27,950 bases of DNA from positions 1 through 27,950 of the IMG/VR virus record IMGVR_UViG_3300020159_000788, one strand, 5' to 3'. The translations under genes were made by a program, and so were the position numbers. How positions within the stretch are numbered: position 1 is the stretch's first letter; every line of letters begins with the position of its first letter. Positions 9,801 to 15,729 of the stretch are shown here, piece after piece. The stretch is from a virus. Under the pieces are notes generated by a model. The model was not told the origin of the DNA. It searched no databases and saw nothing but the letters and a program-made list of their open reading frames with translations.

Positions 9801-12800
9801 CTGAAAATAGATCTAAAAATAGAAGAGCAGATCTTATTCTGCCAAACAAATATAAAACAATATATCCAGATTTTGAGCCTGAAAAGCATAAGTTTATAAT
9901 TAATCTAGGAAAACTTGAAGGTCCTAATGGGACTATTGTAGGCGGAGGAATGTTTATTGATTCATTCAATCCTCCTAAAGAAGCATTGAAAACTTTTGGA
10001 CGTGCAAATGGTGGAGCAGTAAAAGGATTTAGTGTAGGTGGACGTATACTTGGTGCAGGAACAGCAACATCTGACTCTATTCCAGCATACCTTTCAAATG
10101 GTGAGTATGTAATTAAAGCAGCATCTGTAAATAAATATGGCACTGAAACTTTTGATGCATTGAATGCTGGAAAGTTTGCAAAGGGCGGAGCAGTCCATCC
10201 TTGGTGGAAAAAGCCAGCAACAAGCTATGACTCTAATAACCAGCCTACTGGAAGTCCATATGGAAGATACTGGGGAGAGTTAGAAAGATTATTTCAGGGC
10301 TCTCCAATCGGCTTTGATAAAAATGGAAAGCCAATATTTAACACTACAGGAAAAGATCCTTGGGGCGGAACAGAGATTCCAGGACTTCCATTTAGTGGCA
10401 AAGTAGGTCAATTCTCTGACTACTGGCATCAGTTAGCAGAGCAACCAAGAAAATCCAGTGGTCCTGGGATGGGTATTGATAAGATTACTCCTCCACTAGT
10501 TGGCTCTGGCGCATCTGCATGGTTTGGTGGTCTGCTTGGTGGCGGTGGCGGAAACATGATTGGATACCACAAAGGTGGAAATGTAAAACCTGGAGAGCAT
10601 CCTCATCCTTATGTAAAAGAGTTTACAAAAGTAGACAACTTGATGCACCATGTCAGAAATAAGGCTAATGGTGTAGAGTGGACAACAGATACTAGAGGAA
10701 TGTCTTTACAACAGCTTAATGAAAAATGGCTTGATATGGGCATTTATACTCCAGCACCTTATGATTGGGATGCTAAACGTGAGTCTAAAAACTCTGGACC
10801 AGGATCTTATAATTCATCAGTAGGTCAAGGAATGTGGAGTGGATTTTCAGTACCTTGGCTAGATATGCTCGGAGTTAAAGGAATACAACAAACCTTTAAT
10901 AAAATTTTTCAAGGAGGAAAAAATAAAGGCCTAAACAATGCTTACGGATCTTCTCCAAATAAAGGAGATTATGCAAATGCAGCTTTATTCCCACTTAGCT
11001 TTGCTGGAATGGGTATAGGCAAAAAATTTACTCAACTTCTGGGAAAGAATGGAACGCAATCTGGTGCTAAGTTAGCTGCTTCACAAAAATTTTCATTAGA
11101 ATCAAGTATTCTAGATAGACTTAAAAAGGTTGTTCCAGCTGATGGAATAATTATGAATAGTAAATCTGCAATGGAAAAATTAATTGAAGATGTTTATCCA
11201 CAAGGATCTTCACCCTTTATTCTTAAAAAAGTTCTTAGCCTTCCAGAAGGTGTTGGCGCACAATACCATAGGCAGGATCTGGTTGATAAATATGGTACAT
11301 ATGCATTGGGCCAGAAAATAGAAGTACCATTGGCGGGAACTTATGGAGGCACAGTAATTCACGAATTTGCACATCATTTAGATTTTGCTGATGAGCACTG
11401 GTCAATACAAACTTTCTTAGAAACAATAAAAGATCGTGTTGTTCCAGATAGTATACTAAAACTAAGATCTACCTATGATCAAGCAAATGCTAAACTGCCA
11501 GGATCTGGTACTACTGAAGTAAATGATGTCCTATCAAACATTCTGTATAAGTTTCCAGAAGGACCTGGTTTGTATAGGGGGATTCAAGAGGGAACTGCAA
11601 CCGATAAAGTTGCTGAGTGGTTTAATTTATTAAAGGATACTGATCCTAAACTGGCTTTAAAATTTGGAAACCCATATGACAGGGGAGCTGGATATTATTA
11701 TAATTTTGCTCATATGGCTAGATCCATTGATCAGAATACCAGCGAATGGAGATCACACGGCTTACCAGAAGGATTACTTGCAGCAGGCAAGAATATGCCA
11801 GATAAAGTAGTTGAAAAGCTAAAATATTACTCAGAGATGATGCAAAAATATGGAATTAATCCATCAATGGGTATGATGGATCCAGCATGGGTAGCACTTA
11901 AATATTTAGCTACAAGAAAAGGATTTGCAAATGGTGGAGCTGTACAAGGTTTTTGGCGTGGTGGACTTGCCAGAGGTGTATCAGGTTTTGCTAAAAAGGG
12001 TATGAATAAAGTTTCACCATTCTTAAAACAATTAGCATTTGCAATTCCTAATAAAATAAATGAAATTAAAAATTATGTAAAGGTTAGATCCATGATAAAA
12101 GATGGCATGTGGCACGGCTCACAGCCAACTGGTGGACGTGGAGAAGAATACCTACAAGGTAAAAATGTTTTAGATGGTGCAGAAACATATGACCCACATT
12201 ATGGAATGGGATTCTTTGGAACAAGTTCAAAATCAGAAGCAGACATGTATGCAGCTGGTTATAACTCATCAACCAACTGGGGAGAATCTTTTGGATCAGT
12301 AAATAAAATTACAAAGGCTCCTTTTGGAAAATATGTAGACTTTACCAGGGGAACTAATTCAATCAAATGGCAGAATTATAAACTGTATCAAGCACTAGGC
12401 ATGGAAAAAGACGGTTACTTAAACAGCTATCTTCCTGAAAACCTTGGCGATATTATGGCTGGCCAAAATGTAACTGGTAGCATAATGAAGAGAATTAGTG
12501 ATGGCCAAGTTCCAGGGGATATGGGATCAGCAAAATGGTTAGCTTGGTCAAAACCTGCAGGAGTACACACAGAAGAATATACTGGGGGAAGATATGCACC
12601 TAAGAAACCAGCCTCTCTTTTAGATAACTTAAAGTCTAAGTTATCTCTACTTAAGAAGCCTAAAGGCTTTAACGTAGGCGGACATATTAAGGGTGCAGGA
12701 ACTGCAACCTCTGATTCAATACCTGCTTATCTTTCAGATGGAGAATATGTCATTAAAGCATCTTCTGTAAAGAAATATGGAACAGATACATTTGATGCAT

Positions 12801-15256
12801 TGAATGCTCAGAGATTTAGCGAAGGAAGTCCTGGTGGTGTTAAACCAATGACAGCACGTCGCTCATTTAAGCTTGGTGCGCTAAGTGGAGGAACATGGCA
12901 AGCCATGGAAGAAGTTGAAAAACTCTTTTTATTACACCATGGTTCAAACCCAAATTCATCTGGTTTTGCTAAATGGAGTAGAGCTTTTGGTAGAGTTGGA
13001 TTTAATGCATTACAGGGTCTAGTTTCAGGTGCTGTCACAGGAAAAAATCCTATTTCTCTTCTTGCTGGTACAGCTTTTGGTTTGGGAGAAGGATTAGTTG
13101 GCCTTGCAAAAGATGGATCTCAATATGGAGTAAAGGGAGGATCTTATGCAGATCCAAAGGGAGCAAAAACAAGCAGGTTTAGTCCTGAAGAAGACTTAAA
13201 GAGAATAAACCCTAAAGATTCAGGACTTAGAATTCTAGAAAGTGCTGGTTTTGGAGGTGCATTTGGCGGTGGTCTTAATTTACTTGGTAGATTAGCAAAA
13301 GCTGGAGCTAAGAAACTAAACCTTAAAGTTCCAGAATCTATACAAAATAGCTTTGGACCAATGATTAATTCTTTAAGACCAAAACTTGAAGAGCTATCTC
13401 AATCATTTTCTAATCCATTTAAATTTGGAAAACCAAAGCCTGTTATACCAGAGGCTCCAAGTAGTTTAAGCCCTGTTGAACGTACTTTAAAAGACAAGAT
13501 AGCCTATGCTGCAACATTATCAATGGCTAAGATAAACCCTGAAGTTACTGCATCAAGGTTGGCTCAGATGTATCCTGAAAGAGCAGCACAAATTAGAGCT
13601 AAGATTATTCCAAATCATATACTTAGAAAGAAATTTGAAGAAGTTAAAAAGATAAGTCAACCAGGATCTCCAGAATGGGAACAAGCAAGATTTGAACTTG
13701 CTATATCTGATGCACTAATGGCACAACAAAAAAATAATGTTACTCCAATAATGGATTTAAGAACAACTCCCGCTCAAAAACTTATTGACGAAAATAGAGC
13801 TCTTCCATCAGAAATAAAAGAGACTGTTACAATAGGGGGTAAAGAATTTATTTTTAAATTTACAAGAGGAAGAGAATTAACTAGTGGTGATCTTTCTATT
13901 GTAGAACACTACCTCAGCGATCTCAAAAATGGACCTGGGAGAGAGAAAGTTATACACGGAAACAAATTACGTGTAGAACTTTTAGATCCTATGGAAACAG
14001 ATAGAGTACCAGCTCACATTGAGTATGATCCAATTTCTGGAGCTGTTGCTGGTCGTTATACAGATTACCGTTATCAAATGATGGGTCTTTCTGATTTCTT
14101 ATATAATAAAGCAGCTTTAATGAGTAGAATAAAACACTCTTTTAATTTAACTTCTCAGGGTAAAGGATCTGCTCATAAAATTGGTGGGTTTATGCACGAT
14201 GATCCAGTTGAACAGATGTACACTTCTATGTCAGATTTATCTGTTTTGCCTAAGTTTAAACTGCCTGGTTTACCTAAGTTAAATGTATCTACTTTAAAAG
14301 AATATTTAGGTAAATTTACTAGTAAATTAAAGAAGCCAAAGAAGACAAGTGAAAATACAACCCCAATTGACCCACGCCCAATTGACCCACGTAACTCTGA
14401 CCCAAACTGGGTAGGTGGAACAGCTTGGGCTGAACAAAGCGCACAGAGCACAATTGGTATGCAGGCTACCAACCTACTTGAATACCCTCCACTCAATCAG
14501 GAACATTTTAGACGAGAAGTTGTAGAATGGTATAGGAATGCCTATCGTACATCAGCAAACTTCCCATATGGTCAAAATGGATACGTAGATCCAATGGCTA
14601 TACCAGAGCTACAACGAATTATGGCTTTGGAAAATGCAGCCCCTGCACCAAATTCATTCGCTGCAGCCAGTTCTGCAGCCAGTTCTGCAGCAAGGGCTAG
14701 ACAGGCAGATCACCTTCAACGGGCAGTAGATAAAGCTAGACAAGGGCGAGAGTTCTGGGGAGGATCATCACCTACTGTAGCCACTGGGCACCACATGACA
14801 GATTTTGTTAATACTTACTTAGATTACATAGATGCAGGAGGACATCTGTCTCCTATTGACTTTATTGAAACGATGTATACTGGCTTTGGAGGAGGACCTC
14901 CAACTCACTCTTCAACTGGGGCTGCAAAAGGTGGATTAATTAAAAATGGTAGATTAATAAAGGGGTTTGCTATGGGTGGCTTAGCTCAAAGCAAGATGTC
15001 TATTCCTAACTATAAACTTCCTTCCTATGCAGTTGGTTCAACATATATCCCACAGGACCAAATTGCACAGCTTCATAAGGGTGAGCGTGTACTTACAGCA
15101 CAAGAAAATAAAACCTATTCATCTTCTGCACCAACTACTAATATTATTAATATCAACGGTAGCGATTTAAATAAAAAAGAAATAGCACAAGCCGTTATGG
15201 TAGAATTAGATAGAGCAAAGAGTAAGAACAACAAAACGAATATGGTGGGAAGATAA
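3830..15256 (+). CDS. Giant multidomain tape measure protein
   Basis: This 3,808-residue protein sets tail length, fills the tail lumen and leaves first during infection. ATG 3830 follows an AAAGAGGTG ribosome binding site. Layout by residue: helical N-terminus 1-180; TP901-type core about 185-530, starting with a WAGRQLMVGFTIP segment; hydrophobic stretch 541-582; degenerate linker motif 671-711; SPSK motif near 1050; Gly/Ala hydrophobic segment about 1188-1220; long Lys/Glu coiled coil about 1505-1615. The second half alternates linker repeats with globular domains: repeat 1 (1786), OmpA-like 1905-2005, repeat 2 (2070), zincin-like 2424-2685, ART-like 2757-2905, repeat 3 (2950), possible GNAT-like 3326-3445, and C-terminal YIPQDQIAQLHKGERVLT near 3739. 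A full helix of this length would span about 570 nm, but the globular second half makes a shorter real ruler likely. The stop overlaps the next ATG. Confidence 0.92.
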   Translation: MADVQSNIKVSIDTTEALASIKNLQRQISAFHTSMAKGGAAANAVTSQMQQSLINSVNATGKFSAQMRTIKTTTESFTSSLEKNKFSMGEYFRYAGGASKTFGRLFKSEFDTINKVARENVKDLQTQYIKMGRDANGAMKAIAVRPLSLDMNDLATKTMIASQKQAILNQLLKQGSTNLLNFGKNTQWAGRQLMVGFTIPLMALGVAASKTFMDMETQAIRFKKVYGDLFTSTKESTAALEEIKLLGKEFTKYGIAVKDTVGLAAEAAAAGFKGVDLQRQTAAATRLSVLGQVESQKALETTIALQNAFSMSSQDLATNIDFLNAVENQTVLSLDDMATAIPKAAPVIQQLGGDVKDLAFFMTAMKEGGINASEGANALKSGLASMINPTGKAAAMLNSLGINIKKIVVDNKGDLKKTVIDFATALNELDPLNRAQAIEQMFGKFQFARLSTLFANVTKEGTQASRVLDLAGSSIQELAALSEKELGMTSESAMNKFKASVENLKLSLVPVGEEFLKAVTPIAEFVTKILDKFNNLGDGTKKVIVTLTAIVAGLGPVLLMTFGLLMNGLANIIKGFTFMKSLFNKTGQASTTLGTEVKYLNTEQRNAAAVAASLDQVHKKLAQTFTAEAASVDALTRAYQRSVAAQSMFMPTRVPLTMNLPTKRAKGKPAVVGGTGNKDSELALLMPGETVIPKKMSKKYGSLINGMIAGSIPGYEFGKPSPFSFGGKDFNIPQRSLPGIQRIITEAQSLSGVIGNIDDVIFTSLDRLSTEVGGSAKITAGKLQAALSPITDLARSTYAKQQTYSGNAGVVMAHGLPKTTLTPEQITGLEGLSTGTNFGPRLANRSGGPVTGLSNMVFPMPAGFNQDRMTGAEGAQWIGQNRSRFTSDIAAQAGLDPNDPDLLRFGTAVGKSLKSAAHKGVIVTQDDFEKIISDALEKEIFDVGKNTSTAVKTAFADAKKVSTIMYPEVSKASGRESYPRVAVPTAARGTTVAGVDLAKGSSYKNRAVDPAMNAQADKFTVESVRARVRQFFTKMHKGVEEEVKKVLDINSPSKVTKKLGNETATGFVHGIKELNDDAKNAGRRIGSEIVGGASQSGRTYRKATRPQGAAPIGPDMPPGTIPLTIVGMSEKEKQKARNKRGRQARYANIKKVGAKFGGVQGSVGLMGANMALSAAPDFAGKNIIQSTMTGASMGMLFGPWGAAAGAAIGLVSSAISTLIEKQRVQKAMTEAAFKSSSDIAAFFGNEIVNVDTSISNFGVSLGTVGGSLENIGKQFGYTTDELARFNDLVNSLPEGNPLKDLIAGLTDESSPEKINKIAQAFVTTQVAIGQIKPDQAQKTFDLILASSGNVAMVGSKFMDLKSQTEAVTKTLKDASVSSLSLGTTLTQLTAAAANASSLEQLNMILDGIAASGVTAAEGLSAMYYAYVQVGNLNAAQSTLALKAISGITQEQSGLIMAAVSKGFSAKINPATNAQALADSALKFLSDPKVWEKTDASTVTQKYKDLSDAQIKSTKAQIKLLKAKKKLIDDEIKKEEKITDELKKQSEYTKTQQDLDQQIVEAKIKGKYIEAASLLQEKQNNTIQFNKEQTISDLQEKSDAIQAQIDAIQAMSDDVVSAINDASAQAAAGVNKIVAAVGSITVDTEKTGTNTATATPIDVSHKMLKGYIDTVKPNIKRATLEGTINDKVATKDLDAAAAFNEPWSLDKIKGGHAQKDAFEEYVRYQLRGRLDQLKNDTDYIIVSALGKDGFTYRFKVVKNGEFIKMGDPIPPEVKKAEGGYIKNFKPGGKVKGPGTSKSDSIPAMLSNGEYVIKADSVKKYGVGYFDKLNAQKFGEGSIGGVRPTPSATSSPKTGMTSSFGSVNPSSKPTPAKTNPPKMELWDWKRQWEEANKQVINIPVSPITSNFATNSFSLNKQQRVELQSISKELISAQVKAIIVQGHTDSVGSGKDNKILSQNRANAIAEYMSKFAPGTMFVPIGYGEYKPLVPNTTAENRSKNRRADLILPNKYKTIYPDFEPEKHKFIINLGKLEGPNGTIVGGGMFIDSFNPPKEALKTFGRANGGAVKGFSVGGRILGAGTATSDSIPAYLSNGEYVIKAASVNKYGTETFDALNAGKFAKGGAVHPWWKKPATSYDSNNQPTGSPYGRYWGELERLFQGSPIGFDKNGKPIFNTTGKDPWGGTEIPGLPFSGKVGQFSDYWHQLAEQPRKSSGPGMGIDKITPPLVGSGASAWFGGLLGGGGGNMIGYHKGGNVKPGEHPHPYVKEFTKVDNLMHHVRNKANGVEWTTDTRGMSLQQLNEKWLDMGIYTPAPYDWDAKRESKNSGPGSYNSSVGQGMWSGFSVPWLDMLGVKGIQQTFNKIFQGGKNKGLNNAYGSSPNKGDYANAALFPLSFAGMGIGKKFTQLLGKNGTQSGAKLAASQKFSLESSILDRLKKVVPADGIIMNSKSAMEKLIEDVYPQGSSPFILKKVLSLPEGVGAQYHRQDLVDKYGTYALGQKIEVPLAGTYGGTVIHEFAHHLDFADEHWSIQTFLETIKDRVVPDSILKLRSTYDQANAKLPGSGTTEVNDVLSNILYKFPEGPGLYRGIQEGTATDKVAEWFNLLKDTDPKLALKFGNPYDRGAGYYYNFAHMARSIDQNTSEWRSHGLPEGLLAAGKNMPDKVVEKLKYYSEMMQKYGINPSMGMMDPAWVALKYLATRKGFANGGAVQGFWRGGLARGVSGFAKKGMNKVSPFLKQLAFAIPNKINEIKNYVKVRSMIKDGMWHGSQPTGGRGEEYLQGKNVLDGAETYDPHYGMGFFGTSSKSEADMYAAGYNSSTNWGESFGSVNKITKAPFGKYVDFTRGTNSIKWQNYKLYQALGMEKDGYLNSYLPENLGDIMAGQNVTGSIMKRISDGQVPGDMGSAKWLAWSKPAGVHTEEYTGGRYAPKKPASLLDNLKSKLSLLKKPKGFNVGGHIKGAGTATSDSIPAYLSDGEYVIKASSVKKYGTDTFDALNAQRFSEGSPGGVKPMTARRSFKLGALSGGTWQAMEEVEKLFLLHHGSNPNSSGFAKWSRAFGRVGFNALQGLVSGAVTGKNPISLLAGTAFGLGEGLVGLAKDGSQYGVKGGSYADPKGAKTSRFSPEEDLKRINPKDSGLRILESAGFGGAFGGGLNLLGRLAKAGAKKLNLKVPESIQNSFGPMINSLRPKLEELSQSFSNPFKFGKPKPVIPEAPSSLSPVERTLKDKIAYAATLSMAKINPEVTASRLAQMYPERAAQIRAKIIPNHILRKKFEEVKKISQPGSPEWEQARFELAISDALMAQQKNNVTPIMDLRTTPAQKLIDENRALPSEIKETVTIGGKEFIFKFTRGRELTSGDLSIVEHYLSDLKNGPGREKVIHGNKLRVELLDPMETDRVPAHIEYDPISGAVAGRYTDYRYQMMGLSDFLYNKAALMSRIKHSFNLTSQGKGSAHKIGGFMHDDPVEQMYTSMSDLSVLPKFKLPGLPKLNVSTLKEYLGKFTSKLKKPKKTSENTTPIDPRPIDPRNSDPNWVGGTAWAEQSAQSTIGMQATNLLEYPPLNQEHFRREVVEWYRNAYRTSANFPYGQNGYVDPMAIPELQRIMALENAAPAPNSFAAASSAASSAARARQADHLQRAVDKARQGREFWGGSSPTVATGHHMTDFVNTYLDYIDAGGHLSPIDFIETMYTGFGGGPPTHSSTGAAKGGLIKNGRLIKGFAMGGLAQSKMSIPNYKLPSYAVGSTYIPQDQIAQLHKGERVLTAQENKTYSSSAPTTNIININGSDLNKKEIAQAVMVELDRAKSKNNKTNMVGR
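5840..5962 (+). repeat. Degenerate copy of the tape-measure linker motif
   Basis: Residues about 671-711 of the tape measure protein (KDSELALLMPGETVIPKKMS followed by KKYG) line up with the SDSIPAxLSxGEYVIKAxSVxKYG core of the three well-conserved 51-residue repeats further on. It lies just after the core domain and its hydrophobic segment. Similarity is at the protein level only. Confidence 0.5.
9185..9337 (+). repeat. Tape-measure linker repeat, copy 1 (51 codons)
   Basis: Starts GGKVKGPGT, then SDSIPAMLSNGEYVIKA and VKKYG, and ends NAQKFGEGS. It aligns without gaps to the copies at 10037 and 12677 (37 of 51 residues identical to copy 3). This SDSIPAxLSxGEY motif is known from phage tape measure proteins. 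Here it separates the coiled-coil half from the OmpA-like domain. Confidence 0.85.
9542..9844 (+). other. OmpA/MotB-like peptidoglycan-binding domain inside the tape measure protein
   Basis: Residues about 1905-2005 carry the sequence signature of OmpA C-terminal-like domains in the right order and spacing: a strand ending in GHTDSVGS (G1939-S1946), an LSQNRANAIAEYM helix, a GYGEYKP strand, then an N-x-T-A-E-N stretch and NRRADL (N1997-L2002). In this family the Asp of the TD motif and the Arg of the NRR region bind diaminopimelate in peptidoglycan, and both are present (D1942, R1998/R1999). The domain probably holds or guides the ejected tape measure protein at the cell wall. It sits between linker repeats 1 and 2. 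Confidence 0.85.
10037..10189 (+). repeat. Tape-measure linker repeat, copy 2 (51 codons)
   Basis: Starts GGRILGAGTATSDSIPAYLS, continues NGEYVIKA and NKYGTETFDALNA, and ends KFAKGG. It is identical to copy 3 at 40 of 51 residues, and the DNA also stays similar (an 18-base block at the codons for FDALNA is identical), pointing to duplication. It follows the OmpA-like domain and precedes a Trp/Gly-rich region of unknown role (residues about 2120-2420). Confidence 0.85.
11099..11884 (+). other. Zincin-like metallopeptidase domain inside the tape measure protein
   Basis: Residues about 2424-2685 contain the motif VIHEFAHHLDF. H2511, E2512 and H2515 fit the HExxH zinc-binding and catalytic helix of zincin metallopeptidases, preceded by a strand and a Gly-Gly turn (GTYGGT) as usual. 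A possible third ligand is E2596 in VAEWF, 84 residues after E2512, as in gluzincin-type enzymes where a Glu on a later helix binds zinc. The substrate is unknown; cell-wall cross-bridges, host proteins or phage proteins are all possible. Similar MPTase domains occur in phage polyvalent proteins. Activity is inferred from the motif only. Confidence 0.6.
12098..12544 (+). other. Possible ADP-ribosyltransferase-like domain inside the tape measure protein
   Basis: Residues about 2757-2905 begin with MWHGSQ (H2762, G2763). About 30 residues later comes GMGFFGTSSKSEADMYAAGY, then a strand pair with KYVDF. The order 'aromatic-His-Gly ... G-x-G-F-F-x-T ... A-x-x-Y-A' resembles ART/PARP-type folds found in phage and mobile-element polyvalent proteins, in which the His contacts NAD. 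A clear catalytic Glu cannot be fixed by eye; the acidic HTEEYTGG stretch near residue 2915 is one candidate. The domain lies between a FANGGAVQGFWRGG linker and linker repeat 3. Confidence 0.4.
12677..12829 (+). repeat. Tape-measure linker repeat, copy 3 (51 codons)
   Basis: Starts GGHIKGAGTATSDSIPAYLS, continues DGEYVIKA and KKYGTDTFDALNA, and ends QRFSEGS. It aligns gapless with copies 1 and 2 over 51 residues. It separates the ART-like domain from a Gly/Ala-rich region (residues about 3000-3130) that contains a hydrophobic AGTAFGLGEGLVGLA segment. Confidence 0.85.
13805..14164 (+). other. Unassigned globular domain, possibly GNAT acetyltransferase-like
   Basis: Residues about 3326-3445 form a mixed alpha/beta block: IGGKEFIFKFTRG, then a VELLDP strand, IEYDPISGAVAGRY, and YQMMGLSDFLYNKA. 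The last part resembles the acetyl-CoA loop of GNAT enzymes (Q/R-x-x-G-x-G/A followed by a helix), with Q3416 and G3419. The preceding strands are also arranged plausibly. The second Gly is replaced by Ser, so the match is imperfect and activity is doubtful. It may simply be an unknown structural domain. Confidence 0.3.
14362..14391 (+). repeat. Tandem 15-base repeat in the tape measure gene
   Basis: Two perfect copies of CCCAATTGACCCACG (14362-14376 and 14377-14391) encode PIDPR twice. They lie in a Pro-rich hinge after the possible GNAT-like domain. In-frame slippage could change linker length here. Confidence 0.9.
14661..14690 (+). repeat. 12-base tandem repeat (2.5 copies) in the tape measure gene
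   Basis: CTGCAGCCAGTT is repeated at 14661 and 14673 and followed by a half copy at 14685. It encodes an Ala-Ala-Ser-Ser run near the C-terminus of the tape measure protein, a flexible linker that can vary by slippage without a frameshift. Confidence 0.85.
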
Positions 15257-15729
15257 TGGCATATTTAATTGATGCAGGAATACAGATCTCTATTGATGGT
15301 AACACTTGGTATAAGCTAACAGATCATAATAGAGATCCCATTGATATTTCTACAGAGTTAATTGAAACACAATCCCGCATGGCCAATGGCACAATGAGAA
15401 AATATGTTGTTGCTCAAAAAAATAATATTTCCTGTTCTTGGAAATATGTTCCATCAAAGCATTCTGAGTGTGTTGATGGTTTTTATAGCGCTGCTTGGCT
15501 TGAGTCATTTTATAAGTCTAACGCAGGACTGCCTATTTACTTAAAGATTGTATCTTCAGGACTTAATGTAGACTCAGGCTTTGGATCACAGCCATTAGGA
15601 ATATTTGTTACAGCACAGAACAGATCTAAAACATATAATGTGTTTATAACTGATTTTTCTAAAACAATTATTAATAGAACAAAGGTTTCAGACTACGTTG
15701 ATATGAATATTGAGTTTACGGAGATATAG
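15256..15729 (+). CDS. Putative distal tail / tail-tip protein
   Basis: A 157-residue, beta-rich protein whose ATG overlaps the stop of the tape measure gene (TAATG). The GTG of the next gene in turn overlaps its stop (TAGTG). It has Trp/Tyr-rich strands, a basic NGTMRKYVVAQK segment near residues 45-56 and a C-terminal VDMNIEFTEI strand. Its position between the tape measure and hub genes is the usual place for a distal tail (Dit) or an equivalent small tip protein, which would cap the tube end and carry the hub. It is shorter than many Dit proteins and shows no appended carbohydrate-binding domain. The assignment is by synteny. Confidence 0.55.
   Translation: MAYLIDAGIQISIDGNTWYKLTDHNRDPIDISTELIETQSRMANGTMRKYVVAQKNNISCSWKYVPSKHSECVDGFYSAAWLESFYKSNAGLPIYLKIVSSGLNVDSGFGSQPLGIFVTAQNRSKTYNVFITDFSKTIINRTKVSDYVDMNIEFTEI

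Noticed and set aside
9640-10143. Long antisense reading frame (167 codons) inside the tape measure gene
   Set aside because: It lies fully opposite the OmpA-like domain and following linker, with no ribosome binding site or family resemblance. The sense strand explains the sequence.
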